The notes below the pieces were generated by a model. It was not told where the DNA came from. It saw only the letters and a list, made by a program, of their open reading frames with translations, and ran no database searches. A stretch of DNA of 33,198 nt from Candolleomyces eurysporus (lineage: Eukaryota; Basidiomycota; Agaricomycetes; Agaricales; Psathyrellaceae): NCBI GenBank assembly GCA_027579435.1, contig JANBPK010001556.1, forward strand, positions 1 through 33,198, read 5' to 3'. Each line of letters begins with the position of its first letter. Within the stretch, counting starts at the first letter, position 1. The position numbers were made by a program, and so were the translations under genes. This document shows positions 11,245 to 20,667 of this stretch, in pieces.

Positions 11245-13134
11245 ATGCCCCCCGCTGGGTTCTTTGACTGCCCGACGGAAATTCGGGATGAGATCCTTTC
11301 GCACTTCCCTATAGGCAATCCTCCTACCCTGCAAGGTCTCCAGCTAGGACTCACTTGCAAAAGCTTATACGAGATCTTGGGACCCGTGATCGTGAAGGTA
11401 CAAGTAGAGCGGCTGCTGGAAGCTACCAAGACGCGCAAGCTTCACTTACACAGGGTCGACCCTTCACCAACGTCCCATCCTCAGGCTGTGCGGGTGGAAA
11501 TTGGATCGGAAGGCTGCGCCTACCACTGGTGCTCAGTCGATACATCATACCGCGATGCTACCATCTATGACCTTTTCTACCGGTCTGATTTAGAGTACGA
11601 CTTTGGTATCACCTACCAGGTGACGTCCGAAGATCAAATCTCGAGTGCCGTCGAGATGTGGTGTCTACACAGTCTACTCTCGCGATCGCAACGATTTCGG
11701 TGCATTCGATTATCCTTACAAGGCCCCCTATTTCGAACAGAAGAAGACAAGACAGTAGCATGCCAGTGGACGAGAGCATTCCTCAAACTCCTCGAAGTCT
11801 GCGCTGAACAGCCAGGGATGGAAATCACGTTTACCGATGCCAGTTCGACTTGGAGGAGTGGCTTTACAAAATTCGAGCGTCTTTTTGTCCAGGAAGGCAC
11901 ACTCCATCTTAAACCATCATTTTTGTCTTCGATCCCATCTTCCCTTCTTAATTTTCTAAGGAAACCTTCAAACATGAACACTACCCGATCTCAGCCGGTT
12001 CTCCAACCAATCGACTTCGTCTTCCCTTCCAAAACGTTCACCAGAAGTCAGTTGTCCCTACTGAAGCTGTCGGGTGGGGGATTATTCAGTCTCCAGTGTT
12101 ATCCTTTCCTCCACCACCTAACTCTCCAGTCCTCCTCAACGCTGACGAGGTTGCATCTCAACCGTTGCACACTTCTGCCGGATGATTGGCGAGCCATGTT
12201 GTCCTGTTGGAAATTTTCTCAACTATCCCATTTCAGTATTCGGGAATCGACGGTACCATTTAATGTTTTGGTTTCATTCTTGCGGTGCCATCCCACCCTT
12301 ACCAATGTTCACCTTTGGGTACACGAAGTCGATGCTCAATCGACCACGGCTCTCATCGACGAGGAGTTTCTCCCCAATGTCCGTCAAATGGTTGCATCCC
12401 CCTCACTTCTAATCCCAATCATGTCGTCCTCCTTATCGTTCTCTTTCGGCTCGACTGTATTCAAGAAGAAATCCGAGATCTTTCCACTCCTCGAAGACTT
12501 GGTGCTTTCGCAAGAACACGATTTTCTCCGCGGGCGCCACGCAGCGCTCAAATTCGAGGACATATCCAAAGTCCTCTCACTGATTGCTGTGCGACGCTGC
12601 CCCACGACCTTGCCCAAATTGCACACATTGTCAATACGTACGGTGTATCAAGCCCAAGAAGCTTTTGAGGGGTGGTTACGTGGTGTCATAGGCTCAGGAG
12701 CAACGGCCGGCAGCTCCTCTTCCTCTTCCTCCTCCGCCGCAGCCTACGCGTCTTACCCAATATTGAATCTTCCCCTTCGCGGCATACCAGAATTCCACAT
12801 TTCCGCATTTTCGGCTCGGTACAATTTCGGGGTCCTCTGCAGGGAACCCACTATGGACGTCGATCCTAACCTCGTCGTGGACTTTGTTGGACGCCCCTTT
12901 GGCCATGGGAGGTCAACGGGCCTTCAGAAAGTAGTCCTGAGTGACATTTTCACTGGCTGTTCGAGATCTGCTATTAGATGGGGGGTTACTTGGCGGGAAG
13001 CGGATAAGATCCCCCCTGCGATTGGACGGATTTGGGAGAGGTGTGGGGATTTGGAGGAAGTTAGGTGTCTTGGGTATGCCACACTCGATCTTAGTGTGGA
13101 GAAGGTCTGGAAGAGGCCTCCAGGGCCACCGTGA
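11245..13134 (+). CDS. Intronless F-box protein, copy A
   Basis: A single 629-residue open frame. The frame is open further upstream, but I chose the ATG at 11245 because the F-box starts just after it (FFDCPTEIRDEILSHFP, then LGLTCKSLYEIL, about residues 5-45) and because in copy B the upstream ATG is followed at once by a stop. The rest resembles LRR-type fungal F-box proteins, with leucine-spaced blocks such as LHHLTLQSSSTLTRLHLNRC and a Ser-rich stretch near residue 520 (codons at about 12714-12740). It differs from the 0-7.7 kb F-box family in sequence and in lacking the intron. By family it is an SCF substrate receptor; the target is unknown. A near-identical copy is at 25611-27522. Confidence 0.85.
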   Translation: MPPAGFFDCPTEIRDEILSHFPIGNPPTLQGLQLGLTCKSLYEILGPVIVKVQVERLLEATKTRKLHLHRVDPSPTSHPQAVRVEIGSEGCAYHWCSVDTSYRDATIYDLFYRSDLEYDFGITYQVTSEDQISSAVEMWCLHSLLSRSQRFRCIRLSLQGPLFRTEEDKTVACQWTRAFLKLLEVCAEQPGMEITFTDASSTWRSGFTKFERLFVQEGTLHLKPSFLSSIPSSLLNFLRKPSNMNTTRSQPVLQPIDFVFPSKTFTRSQLSLLKLSGGGLFSLQCYPFLHHLTLQSSSTLTRLHLNRCTLLPDDWRAMLSCWKFSQLSHFSIRESTVPFNVLVSFLRCHPTLTNVHLWVHEVDAQSTTALIDEEFLPNVRQMVASPSLLIPIMSSSLSFSFGSTVFKKKSEIFPLLEDLVLSQEHDFLRGRHAALKFEDISKVLSLIAVRRCPTTLPKLHTLSIRTVYQAQEAFEGWLRGVIGSGATAGSSSSSSSSAAAYASYPILNLPLRGIPEFHISAFSARYNFGVLCREPTMDVDPNLVVDFVGRPFGHGRSTGLQKVVLSDIFTGCSRSAIRWGVTWREADKIPPAIGRIWERCGDLEEVRCLGYATLDLSVEKVWKRPPGPP

Positions 13135-13590
13135 CCTGGGCGTTAACAGAGTTTTGGACCAAGTACATCCATGCATCAGCGAAATTATGTTCCAATACGG
13201 TCCCAGATTTAGAAGTAAATATACTTGCGTTGGGAGCGTGTTCTGGTTATTGAGGACACAGGTTCTACATGTTGAATCTGTTGGGTCGAGATTTCGTGGA
13301 TAACGGTACAACAGCAGATCGGTCCTCAACATCTTCTAGTGTCCACAACCAGGTGCTACCAACTGGGTTGGAATGCGCCATGAACCCTGCTTATCACAAT
13401 CAAGGGATATTTGCACACAGATGTCAGTCCAAGCTTCTTCAATCATTTGGGCATATCTATTTTCTATATTTTTCTATTTTTCTTTCTATTTCTTTAAGAG
13501 AAAGTAGCTGGGAAAAATGTGTTGATTATTATATAAGCAAAAACCGCTAGAGGGAAGGGAACTGGATCTCTTCCTCAATAACAGGTGAGC
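13135..13590. other. 3' flank of F-box copy A
   Basis: The first ~320 bases match the 3' flank of copy B (27523-27850) and should be 3' untranslated and downstream sequence. After about 13455 the two copies lose similarity and a T-rich stretch begins. No gene was seen. Confidence 0.6.
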
Positions 13591-13599
13591 GTGAGGACA

Positions 13600-14373
13600 A
13601 TATTGTTGACATAGTTGACTACTCAGAGTTCAAAGGAGTTCTGGACAATCTGCCCCATTCAATGTAACCCGAGGCACGTAATATCCACAACAACTGTTCC
13701 TTCTTTGTAGTGAACAGACCCAAGAGCAGCCATATCTGTAGGAGAGCAACCAGCTCTTGAGCAGAGAGTGACAAGGGGAAATTGGCTAGTGAATCGAATT
13801 GGTTGAGGGTGTGTCTGATTGGAATTGACAGAAGGAATTGACCAAGGGTAAGGCTGATACCTCCCACTAGTTTGAGGAGGATGACAATGTTGATGCAAAT
13901 GTACTTGTGGTTGAGCGTCCACTGTGTTCTCAGTGAGAGCAGACACAGGGTAAGGAGTCGAGATTTGTCTGTCAGGCACCAGGTACAAGTAGATGAGGGT
14001 TGATTCTTGAGAACAAGCTAAAGAACTACTGTACAGTTTAGCTCGGTATTTATACTACTTGGGAAATCAGGCTAGTCCAGGCTGGCTCAACTTCTTTGAC
14101 CAGCATCAGTGCTTCTACTGTTCCTACTTGATAACTATTGAGTTCTGTCAATGAATACCAACTACTAATAGTAAAAGCGGGGCAAAGGGGAAAGGTTAAA
14201 GGGCACAGTCAGGGCAAAGGGGCAAAGGGCATAGGGTGTCCTTGGGCTAAGGGTCAAGACTGGGGCAAAGGGAAAGAATAATGTGCTACTAAGGAGATAA
14301 GTCCAAGGGAGTTTGAGTCAAATACAAGTAAACAATAGAAAAAAAAGATACCCTAGGGTTATTACATAACACT
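13600..14373 (-). mobile_element. Probable LTR-retrotransposon fragment (LTR and start of internal region)
   Basis: On the - strand a candidate LTR starts near 14373 with TGTTATGTAATAAC, has a TATA box (GTATAAATACC, near 14046-14056) and runs into a CTCAAGAATCAACC region near 14010. An open frame then begins around 13988 and reads a Pro/Gln/His-rich stretch like the start of a gag protein, continuing in overlapping frames to about 13620. No protease, integrase or reverse transcriptase is present and I found no second LTR, so it would be a truncated relic. Copies of a GGGCAAAGG-like word at 14175-14275 lie in the candidate LTR. The element type is not certain. Confidence 0.4.
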
Positions 14374-15785
14374 AGGTACATAGTCAGGTCCTGGCTGTAT
14401 CTCTCTCTTTACACTCGATATCATCATTCACTTGCATTCCTCTTGTCTCTTGTGTCTGATTCCTCTTTGNCTCCCCNATCTTGAATCATCTCTGACAACT
14501 CCCAAGCCTTCATCGTACTATTGCCCCTACTCTAGGCACTCCGTATCTCTCTGTGCTCCATGTGTTCCTTCTTACCTATCTTGGGTTCTGAAGCTGTCCT
14601 TTGGTCCTCATCCTCATTCCACATCAGTTCACAAATCAGGTTGGCTCTTCAGAAGCCCTCAACCAAGTCATTTGTACTTCCAAATCTGGCAACTGTCATG
14701 TTTAAATGACTTAACAGATTTGCCATCATGTCCTCAAAGCCACAGAGTGCCATTACACCTTCCACTTAGCAAATGTTAGGGCGAATGTCCTTTGTAGTGT
14801 GCATACCCTCTGCCTACACTGTACCTCACCAGGTCAGGTGCGCAGTGATGGTTCTGAATTGTTTCACTACCCTTTGGATACATTCACAGGGCCTTCCTAA
14901 TACAAAGCACTGCTGCCAAACCATTGTACTTGGGTCACTGAGCCAGATCCCTGAGGGCTGCTAAGTCTGAAGCCAGGAATTGCTTCAACTCTCAGTTTTG
15001 CAATGTTCAGAGTTCAGAAGACATGCTATGTTCTGTTTGTCGTTATTGCACCTTAGTACCTTAATTCAGAAGCACTTCCAAAGAAAATTTCTATTGTTTT
15101 GCAATTTTTTTTGAGGGTCTGCAGGCAAGAGCCACTTCACTGTTCAACCCAACAACAATGCTTGACAAAAGAGAACAGTGATCTGGGCCAAAACTGTGAA
15201 TCAAAAAACTGGTTCAGCAGATGTACCTGGTCTTGGTACAATGTACCTGAGTCAAAATGCCTCAGAAAATCTTGTGTAGCACAGATGCAACACTTGGCTT
15301 CTCTCATCATTGGCAGTCTATCATGTTTCCAGAACAGTGTGGCATTGATTGAGCATAGGCTAGTGCATAAGTAAAGAACCCAGAAGCACCAAATACAGAA
15401 AAATTGAGAGGTGTAACATGGGATGAAAGGTAGGTAGTACATCTGGAATAGAAAACCCAGGAACAATAGAACAAGAAGTGCAAAAGAACAAATAGAGATG
15501 AAGGGCAGATACAGATGCTTGATCCAATTGATGGGTGGCAAAACATGCAAAAATGTGATGGCCCAGCTTTGATTGCATGAGGAAGTGTGAACTGGATTGA
15601 GTTTGAGGCCTGATATGATGAACAGTTCAAAGTGTTACAATTAGAGGAACTGTCAATATTTGAGCAAGAGAAAGGGAACACACATGGCCAGTCTTGCAGA
15701 TTGTGTGCTGGGAATGCTGATCATTCCTTTAATTCTTCAACTGTGGCACAGCATCAGTGAAACAAGATCAAAGGCAGAAGAAGAG
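14374..15785. other. AT-richer region without a recognisable gene
   Basis: About 1.4 kb with two Ns (14470, 14477). The longest open frame (15137-15550, -) is Cys- and Phe-rich, resembles no family I know and overlaps another open frame in a second phase, so I do not call it a gene. The right-hand end borders the last inferred exon of the codon-exon gene. Confidence 0.5.
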
Positions 15786-18700
15786 CTACACACATCTTGG
15801 GTTGTCACAAGATAGGTCTTGAATGAGGCAATCAGCCTGGGATGAATTTTCCACAAATGCAGTGAAAAGTTCCTTAGCAATGGATTAGTTGAGTTGCGGA
15901 TCATTCAGATTCCTGAGAAAGTGGACTTACTTCCTATACAATAGATAAGCCAGATGATGAGAAAATCAGGTTCATGAGGAAGTGAACCTACAAGCTATAC
16001 AATGGATGAGGTGAATAGAAAGAAATCAAGGTGCATGATGAAGCAAATTTACTTTCTATACAGCAGATTAACTGAATGGTAAGAAATTCTTGTTGATAAG
16101 GAGACAGACTTACTCTCTATACAACAGATTGGCTGAATGGCAAGAAATTCAGGTTTGTGAGAAAGCAGACTTACTTCCTATACAACAGATGAGCTGCTTG
16201 GCAAGAAATTCAGGTTTGTGAAGAAGCAAACTTACTTGCTATACAACAGATAAGCTGAATGGCAAGGGATTCAGGTTTGTGAGGAAGTAGACTTACAAAC
16301 TATACAAGAGATGAGCCAAATGGCAAAAAATTCAGGGTTCATGAGGAAGAAGACTTACTGCCTATGCAAGAGATGTGCTGAATGGTAAGAAAATCAGGTT
16401 TATGAGAAAGTAAACTTACTGCCTATACAGCAGATGAGCTGAATGGCAAGAAATTTGGGTTCATGAGAAAGCAGACTTACTTCCTATATGACAGATGAGC
16501 AGAATGGAAAGAAATGCAGGTTCATGAAGAAGCACACTTACAAACTTTACAACAAATGAGCTGAATGGCACAAAATTCATGTTAAGGAGGAAGCAGACTT
16601 ACTTGCTGTACAACAGATGAGCCGAACACCAAACACATGAGCAAGCAGACTCACTTCCTATACAACAGATAAGCTGAATAGCAAGAAATTCAGATTCATG
16701 AGGAAGCAGGCTTACAGCCTATATAGCAGATAAGGTGAATCACAAGAAATGCAGGTTCATGAGGAAGCAGACTTACTGCCTTTACAACAGATGAGCTAAA
16801 TGGCAAGAAATTCACATTCACAAGGAAGCAGACCTACATCCTATGCAACAGATAAGCTGAACAGCAAAAAATTCAAGTTTATGGGGAAGCAGACTCACTT
16901 GCTATATAGAAGATGAGCTGAACAGCAAGAAATTTGTGCTCATGAAAAAGCAGACTTACATACTATACAACAGATGAGCTGAATTGCAGGGAATTCAGAT
17001 TTATGAGGAAGCAGGCTTACTCCCTATACAACAGATAAGCCAAATTCCAAGAAATTCAGATTCATGAGTGAGTAGACTCACTCGCTATATAACAGATGAG
17101 CTGAATGGCCAGAAATTCAGGTTCATGAAGAAGCAGACTTACTTCCTATACAACAGATAAGCTGAATGCCAAGAAATTCAGGTTCATGAGAAGGCAGACT
17201 TACTTGCTATGCACCAGATAAGCTAAATGCTAAAAATTCCAAGTTCATGAGGAAGCAGACTTACAAGCTATACAACAGATGACCTAAATGGCAAGAATTT
17301 CAAGTTGATGAACCAGACTCACTTCCTATAAAACAGATCAGTTGAATTGCAAGAAATTCAGCTTCATGAAGAAGCAGACTAACATCCTATACAGCAGATG
17401 AGCTGAACAGCCAGAAATTCAGGTTAATGAGAAAGCAGACTTACAAGCTATACCACAGATAAACAAAATGGCTGGAAATTCAGGTTCTTGAGAAGGCAGA
17501 CTCACAAGCTATACAACAGATGAGCCAAATGGCAAAAAATGCAGGCTCATAAGAAGGCAGACATACTTCCTATACAGCAGATGACCTGAATGGCAAAAAA
17601 TTCAGATTCATGAAGAAGCAGACTTACTTGCTACACAACAGATGAGCTGAATGGAAAGACATTCAGGTTCATGAGGTAGCAGACTTACAAACTATACAAC
17701 AGATGAGCTGAATCCCAAGAAATTCAGGTTCATAAGAAAGTGGACATACCTCCTATACAGCAGATGTGCTGAATGGCAAGAAAGCCAGGGCCATGAGGAA
17801 GCAGACTTACTTGCTATAAAACAAATGAGCTGAATGGCAAGAAATCAAGGTTCATGAGAAAGCAGACTCACACCCTTCACAGTAGATGAGCTGAACAGGA
17901 AAAAATACAGGTTCATGAGGAAGTGGACTTACACCCTATACAGTAGATGAGTAAATGGCAAGAAATTCAGGTTCATGAGGAAGCAGACTCACTTCCTATA
18001 CAGCAGATGAGCTGAATGATAAGAAATCCATGGTTATGAGGAAACAGACTTACATCCTATCCAGTAGATGAGCTCAATGGCAAGAAATTGATGTTCATGA
18101 GGAAGCAGACTTACATCCTTTACAGCAGATGAGATCAATGGCAAGAAATTGATGTTCATGAGGAAGCAGACTTACATCCTTTACAGCAGATGAGCTGAAT
18201 GGCAACAAATTCAGGTTCATGAGGAAGCAGACTTACTTCCTATATGATAGATAAGCTGAATAGAAAGAAATTCAGGTTCATGAGGAAGTAGACCTACAAA
18301 CTATGCAACAGATGAGCTGAATGCCAAGAAATTCAGGTTCATAAGAAAGCAGACTTACAAGCTATACAATAGATGAGCTGAATGCCAAGAAATTTAGGTT
18401 CATGAGGAAGCAGACTTACTTCCTATACAGTAGATAAGCTGAATGGGAAGAAATCTAGGTTCATGAGGAAGTAGACTTACCTCCTATACCACAGAGGAGC
18501 TGAATGGGAAGATATTCAGGTTCATGAGGAAGCAAACATACAAGCTATACAACAGATAAGCTGAATGGGAAGAATTTTAGGTTTATGAGGAAGCAAACTT
18601 ACAAGCTATACAACAGGTAAGCTGAATGGGAAGAAATCCAGGTTCATGAGGAAGCAAACTTACAAACTATACAGCAGATGAGCTGAACGGCAAGAAATTC

Positions 18701-19538
18701 AGGCCCATGAGAAACCAGACTTACATCCTATACAGCAGATGAACTGATTGGCAAGAAATTCAGGTTCACAAGGAAGCAGACTTACTCCCTATACAACCAA
18801 TGAGTTGAATGGGAAAAAATTCAGGTTCATGAGCAAGCAGACCTACGTTCTATACAGCAGATGAGGTGAACGATAAGAAATTCAGGTTTGTGAGGAACCA
18901 AACTTACTTGCTATGCAACCAATGAGCTGAATGGCAAGAAAACCGGGTCCATGACAAAGCAGACTTACATACTATACACAGATGAGCTGAATGGCAAGAA
19001 ATTCATGTTCATGAAGAAGCAGACTCACAAGCTATACAACAGATGAGCTGAATGGCAAGAAATTCAGGTTCATGAAGAAGCAGACTTACATACTATTCAG
19101 CAGATAAGTTGAATGGCAAGAAGTTCAGCTCATGAGGAAGCAGACTCACTCGCTATATAACAGATAAGTGGAATGGCAAGAAATTTGGGTTCATGAAGAA
19201 GCAGACTTACTTCCTATACAACAGATAAGCGGAATGCCAAGAAATTTAAATTTATGAGGAAGCAGACTTACAACCTGTACAATAGATGAGCTGAATGAGG
19301 AGAAACTCAGGTTCATGAGGTAACAGACTTACTTCCTATGCAGCAGATGAGCTGAATGGCAAGAAATTCGGGCTTGTGAGGCACTAGACTTACTTTCTAT
19401 GCAACAGATGAGCTGAATAGCAAGAAATTCAACCAAATAGACGTACGGTCTACTCCGGTCAATGTGTTTGCAACCAAGGTCGTTTATATGCGCATCCAAG
19501 GAATCAGGTACATTGATGCGGATAAATTCAAGCCGCAT
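15786..19538 (-). CDS. Putative gene built of single-codon exons (about 61 exons, ~96 residues)
   Basis: Inferred structure on the - strand: exon 1 at 19538-19512 (ATG, nine codons, MRLEFIRIN, donor GTACCT); one-codon exon ACC at 19449-19447; 58 one-codon exons from 19396-19394 down to 15933-15931, spaced about 61 bases; last exon 15872-15786 (starts ELFTAFVENSS, ends TAG). All joins are phase 0. Every triplet is flanked by AG and GT, and none is a stop. Counted as codons: GAA 12, CTT 8, CAA 7, GAT 6, TTT 5, GCA 3, TAT 3, two each of AAA, GGA, CGA, GAG, GGT, one each of AGA, GCT, AAC, GTT. First bases are G-rich (29 of 58), as in normal codon first positions. The product would be acidic and rich in Glu, Leu, Gln and Asp, starting K-E-V-E-R-Y-L-Y-Q-N after the Thr. 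A phase-2 reading using an exon 19538-19447 is also stop-free. Function unknown; transcription and splicing are unproven. Confidence 0.5.
15873..19446 (-). repeat. Tandem array of ~61-bp units, each a minimal intron plus a variable triplet
   Basis: 58 triplets at about 61-base spacing are flanked by units that read, on the - strand, GTAAGT at the start, CTNAY about 14-18 bases before the end, and TATAG at the end. By eye, GT is kept in 58 of 58 and AG in 58 of 58. The first six bases are GTAAGT in 38, GTGAGT in 9, GTAGGT in 4, GTATGT in 3, GTAAGC in 2, GTAAAT and GTTAGT once each. CTNAY is kept in about 49. Unit lengths vary (for example a 49-nt intron between 16605 and 16655, 55 nt between 17267 and 17323), but the space between AG and the next GT is always three bases. 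The left edge unit (15873-15930) is strongly diverged yet is still 58 nt and keeps GTAAGT, CTAAT and AG. The right edge unit (19397-19446) is 50 nt with GTACGT. Confidence 0.95.
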
Positions 19539-19787
19539 TGTGGATTCCGCAGAGTCAATGAACGAGTGTCAAATCATCCAATCGTCATTCATTAGTGTGA
19601 AGGGCTTTTTGAGAAACAGCACGTTGCACCTACCATGATTTCGCTGGTCCTCAGATGACGAAAATGCATTATTTCGTGCCCTTCCTGGCTTGGACTGTCA
19701 TTTTCGTAATCCTGCTTGGAAGGGAGCGTGAACCGGGTTTGACACCGTCGACTGCACCCTTTATGCTTAGCGCTTCCTCTGCTCTGG
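19539..19787. promoter_or_regulatory. Spacer between ULD gene and codon-exon gene
   Basis: 249 bases between the stop of the ULD gene and the first ATG of the putative codon-exon gene, both on the - strand. A promoter for the latter would have to be here unless the two are co-transcribed. A donor-like ATG-GTAGGT near 19635 could start an upstream non-coding intron. No TATA box is obvious. Confidence 0.35.
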
Positions 19788-20667
19788 TTAAGACGAAGCA
19801 TGTCTTGAAGTTACGCACCAAACAAGCCACCCTTGGTCCAAATATGTTCCAAGTTTCGTCCTTCCACATTTTGGACATATGCCCGTTTTCGCAAAATCCC
19901 TCACCCATTCCCGCTTCACCAACATGCTCATTACCAGCTCCTCCCCCACCAACGCATCACTCCAATCCCGAGCATCGACCAGCGTCCCGTTTGAACGCGC
20001 GATACAATACCGTCTCTCGACAACACGCTCCTCACCTACCTTTCCTTCGAAATGCTTGCTCAAAGTATTGTGAAGGTCCTGTAATGTTAATTTGGGTCAG
20101 GTGCCCGTTGCAAAAGGTTTCAGCGCAATCCTGAAATCATCTCTCACCTCGTACGTGGCGACGATCGACCAAGGGAGAGTGAAAGTTTCGCCTAGCGCGT
20201 CCGTGATGAATACTCCGTTCGCATTGGTGAACCCCATAGCTCGAGGCAGCCTCCTTTGGAGAAGTTGAAGCATCCGTAACAACTCTGCTTCCCGGGCTAC
20301 GACAAATATGGTGCATTTCACGTAGGAACACAATCTACCACTGAAAGACGACTCACATTCTGCCGAGTTGTTATTGTAGACAACCAGGTTGCCTGCCACA
20401 TTGTTGAACGTCGCTCCATGACCAATTGAGAAGTTGCTGCTCTGTGAAAACATCTGAGAGCCGCTCGACGGTGCAGGCTCTGAAAGTGGCGATAGCCTTA
20501 TCAACCAGTCTCTCGCTGCAGAAAAACGACTCACGCTCATCGCCACTGGGCGGATTACCAGTGTCCTTGCCCCGTCGCAGCCTCAGAAATCTTCGGCCCA
20601 ACAGTGGCAGAAAAGCCATGCGCCAGCCCTTGCCCTTCTTCGGAGGTGAATTGCCGGTGCGATCCAT
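19788..20667 (-). CDS. Ubiquitin-like-domain (ULD-type) fungal protein
   Basis: Four exons, complement(19788-20078, 20148-20296, 20357-20479, 20535-20667), give 231 residues; introns are 55-69 nt with GTGAGT or GTGAGA donors, and all phases close. The middle carries NFSIGHGATFNNVAGNLVVY (residues ~54-73), a motif common near the start of Agaricomycete regulatory proteins. From about residue 108 a ubiquitin-like fold of the fungal type follows (FITDALGETFTLPWSIVATYE, then HNTLSKHFEG, RYCIARSNGTLVDARDWSDA), closed by a CPKCG pair of cysteines (about 203 and 206). Members of this family are small proteins of unclear function; a signalling or binding role is inference only. The C terminus may be longer if a GTGCGTAAC donor near 19812 is used. 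It lies just upstream of, and points toward, the codon-exon gene. Confidence 0.7.

Larger units (their letters stand above)
10280..13455 (+). repeat. Segmental duplication, copy A
   Basis: This stretch runs collinear and in the same orientation with 24687-27850. It covers the first exon of LCB1, the divergent promoter, the intronless F-box gene and about 320 bases of its 3' flank. Similarity stops near 13455 and 27850, just after a shared word (CTTCTTCAATCATT). Endpoints were judged by eye. Confidence 0.9.

Noticed and set aside
15137..15550. 137-codon hydrophobic open frame on the - strand
   Set aside because: Overlapped by other open frames, rich in Cys and Phe as expected from AT-rich sequence, with no recognisable motif.
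15873..19446. CRISPR array
   Set aside because: Unit spacing is regular, but the variable part is only 3 bases and the rest diverges between units; the DNA is eukaryotic.
15873..19446. Coding tandem repeat on the + strand
   Set aside because: The ~61-base unit is not a multiple of three and each + strand unit carries TGA or TAA (GATGAG/GATAAG), so no frame stays open.
19329..19538. Continuous 69-codon frame running from the ATG into the array
   Set aside because: It reads through the 50-nt edge intron and the next repeat unit; the open length is chance and ignores the GT/AG sites.
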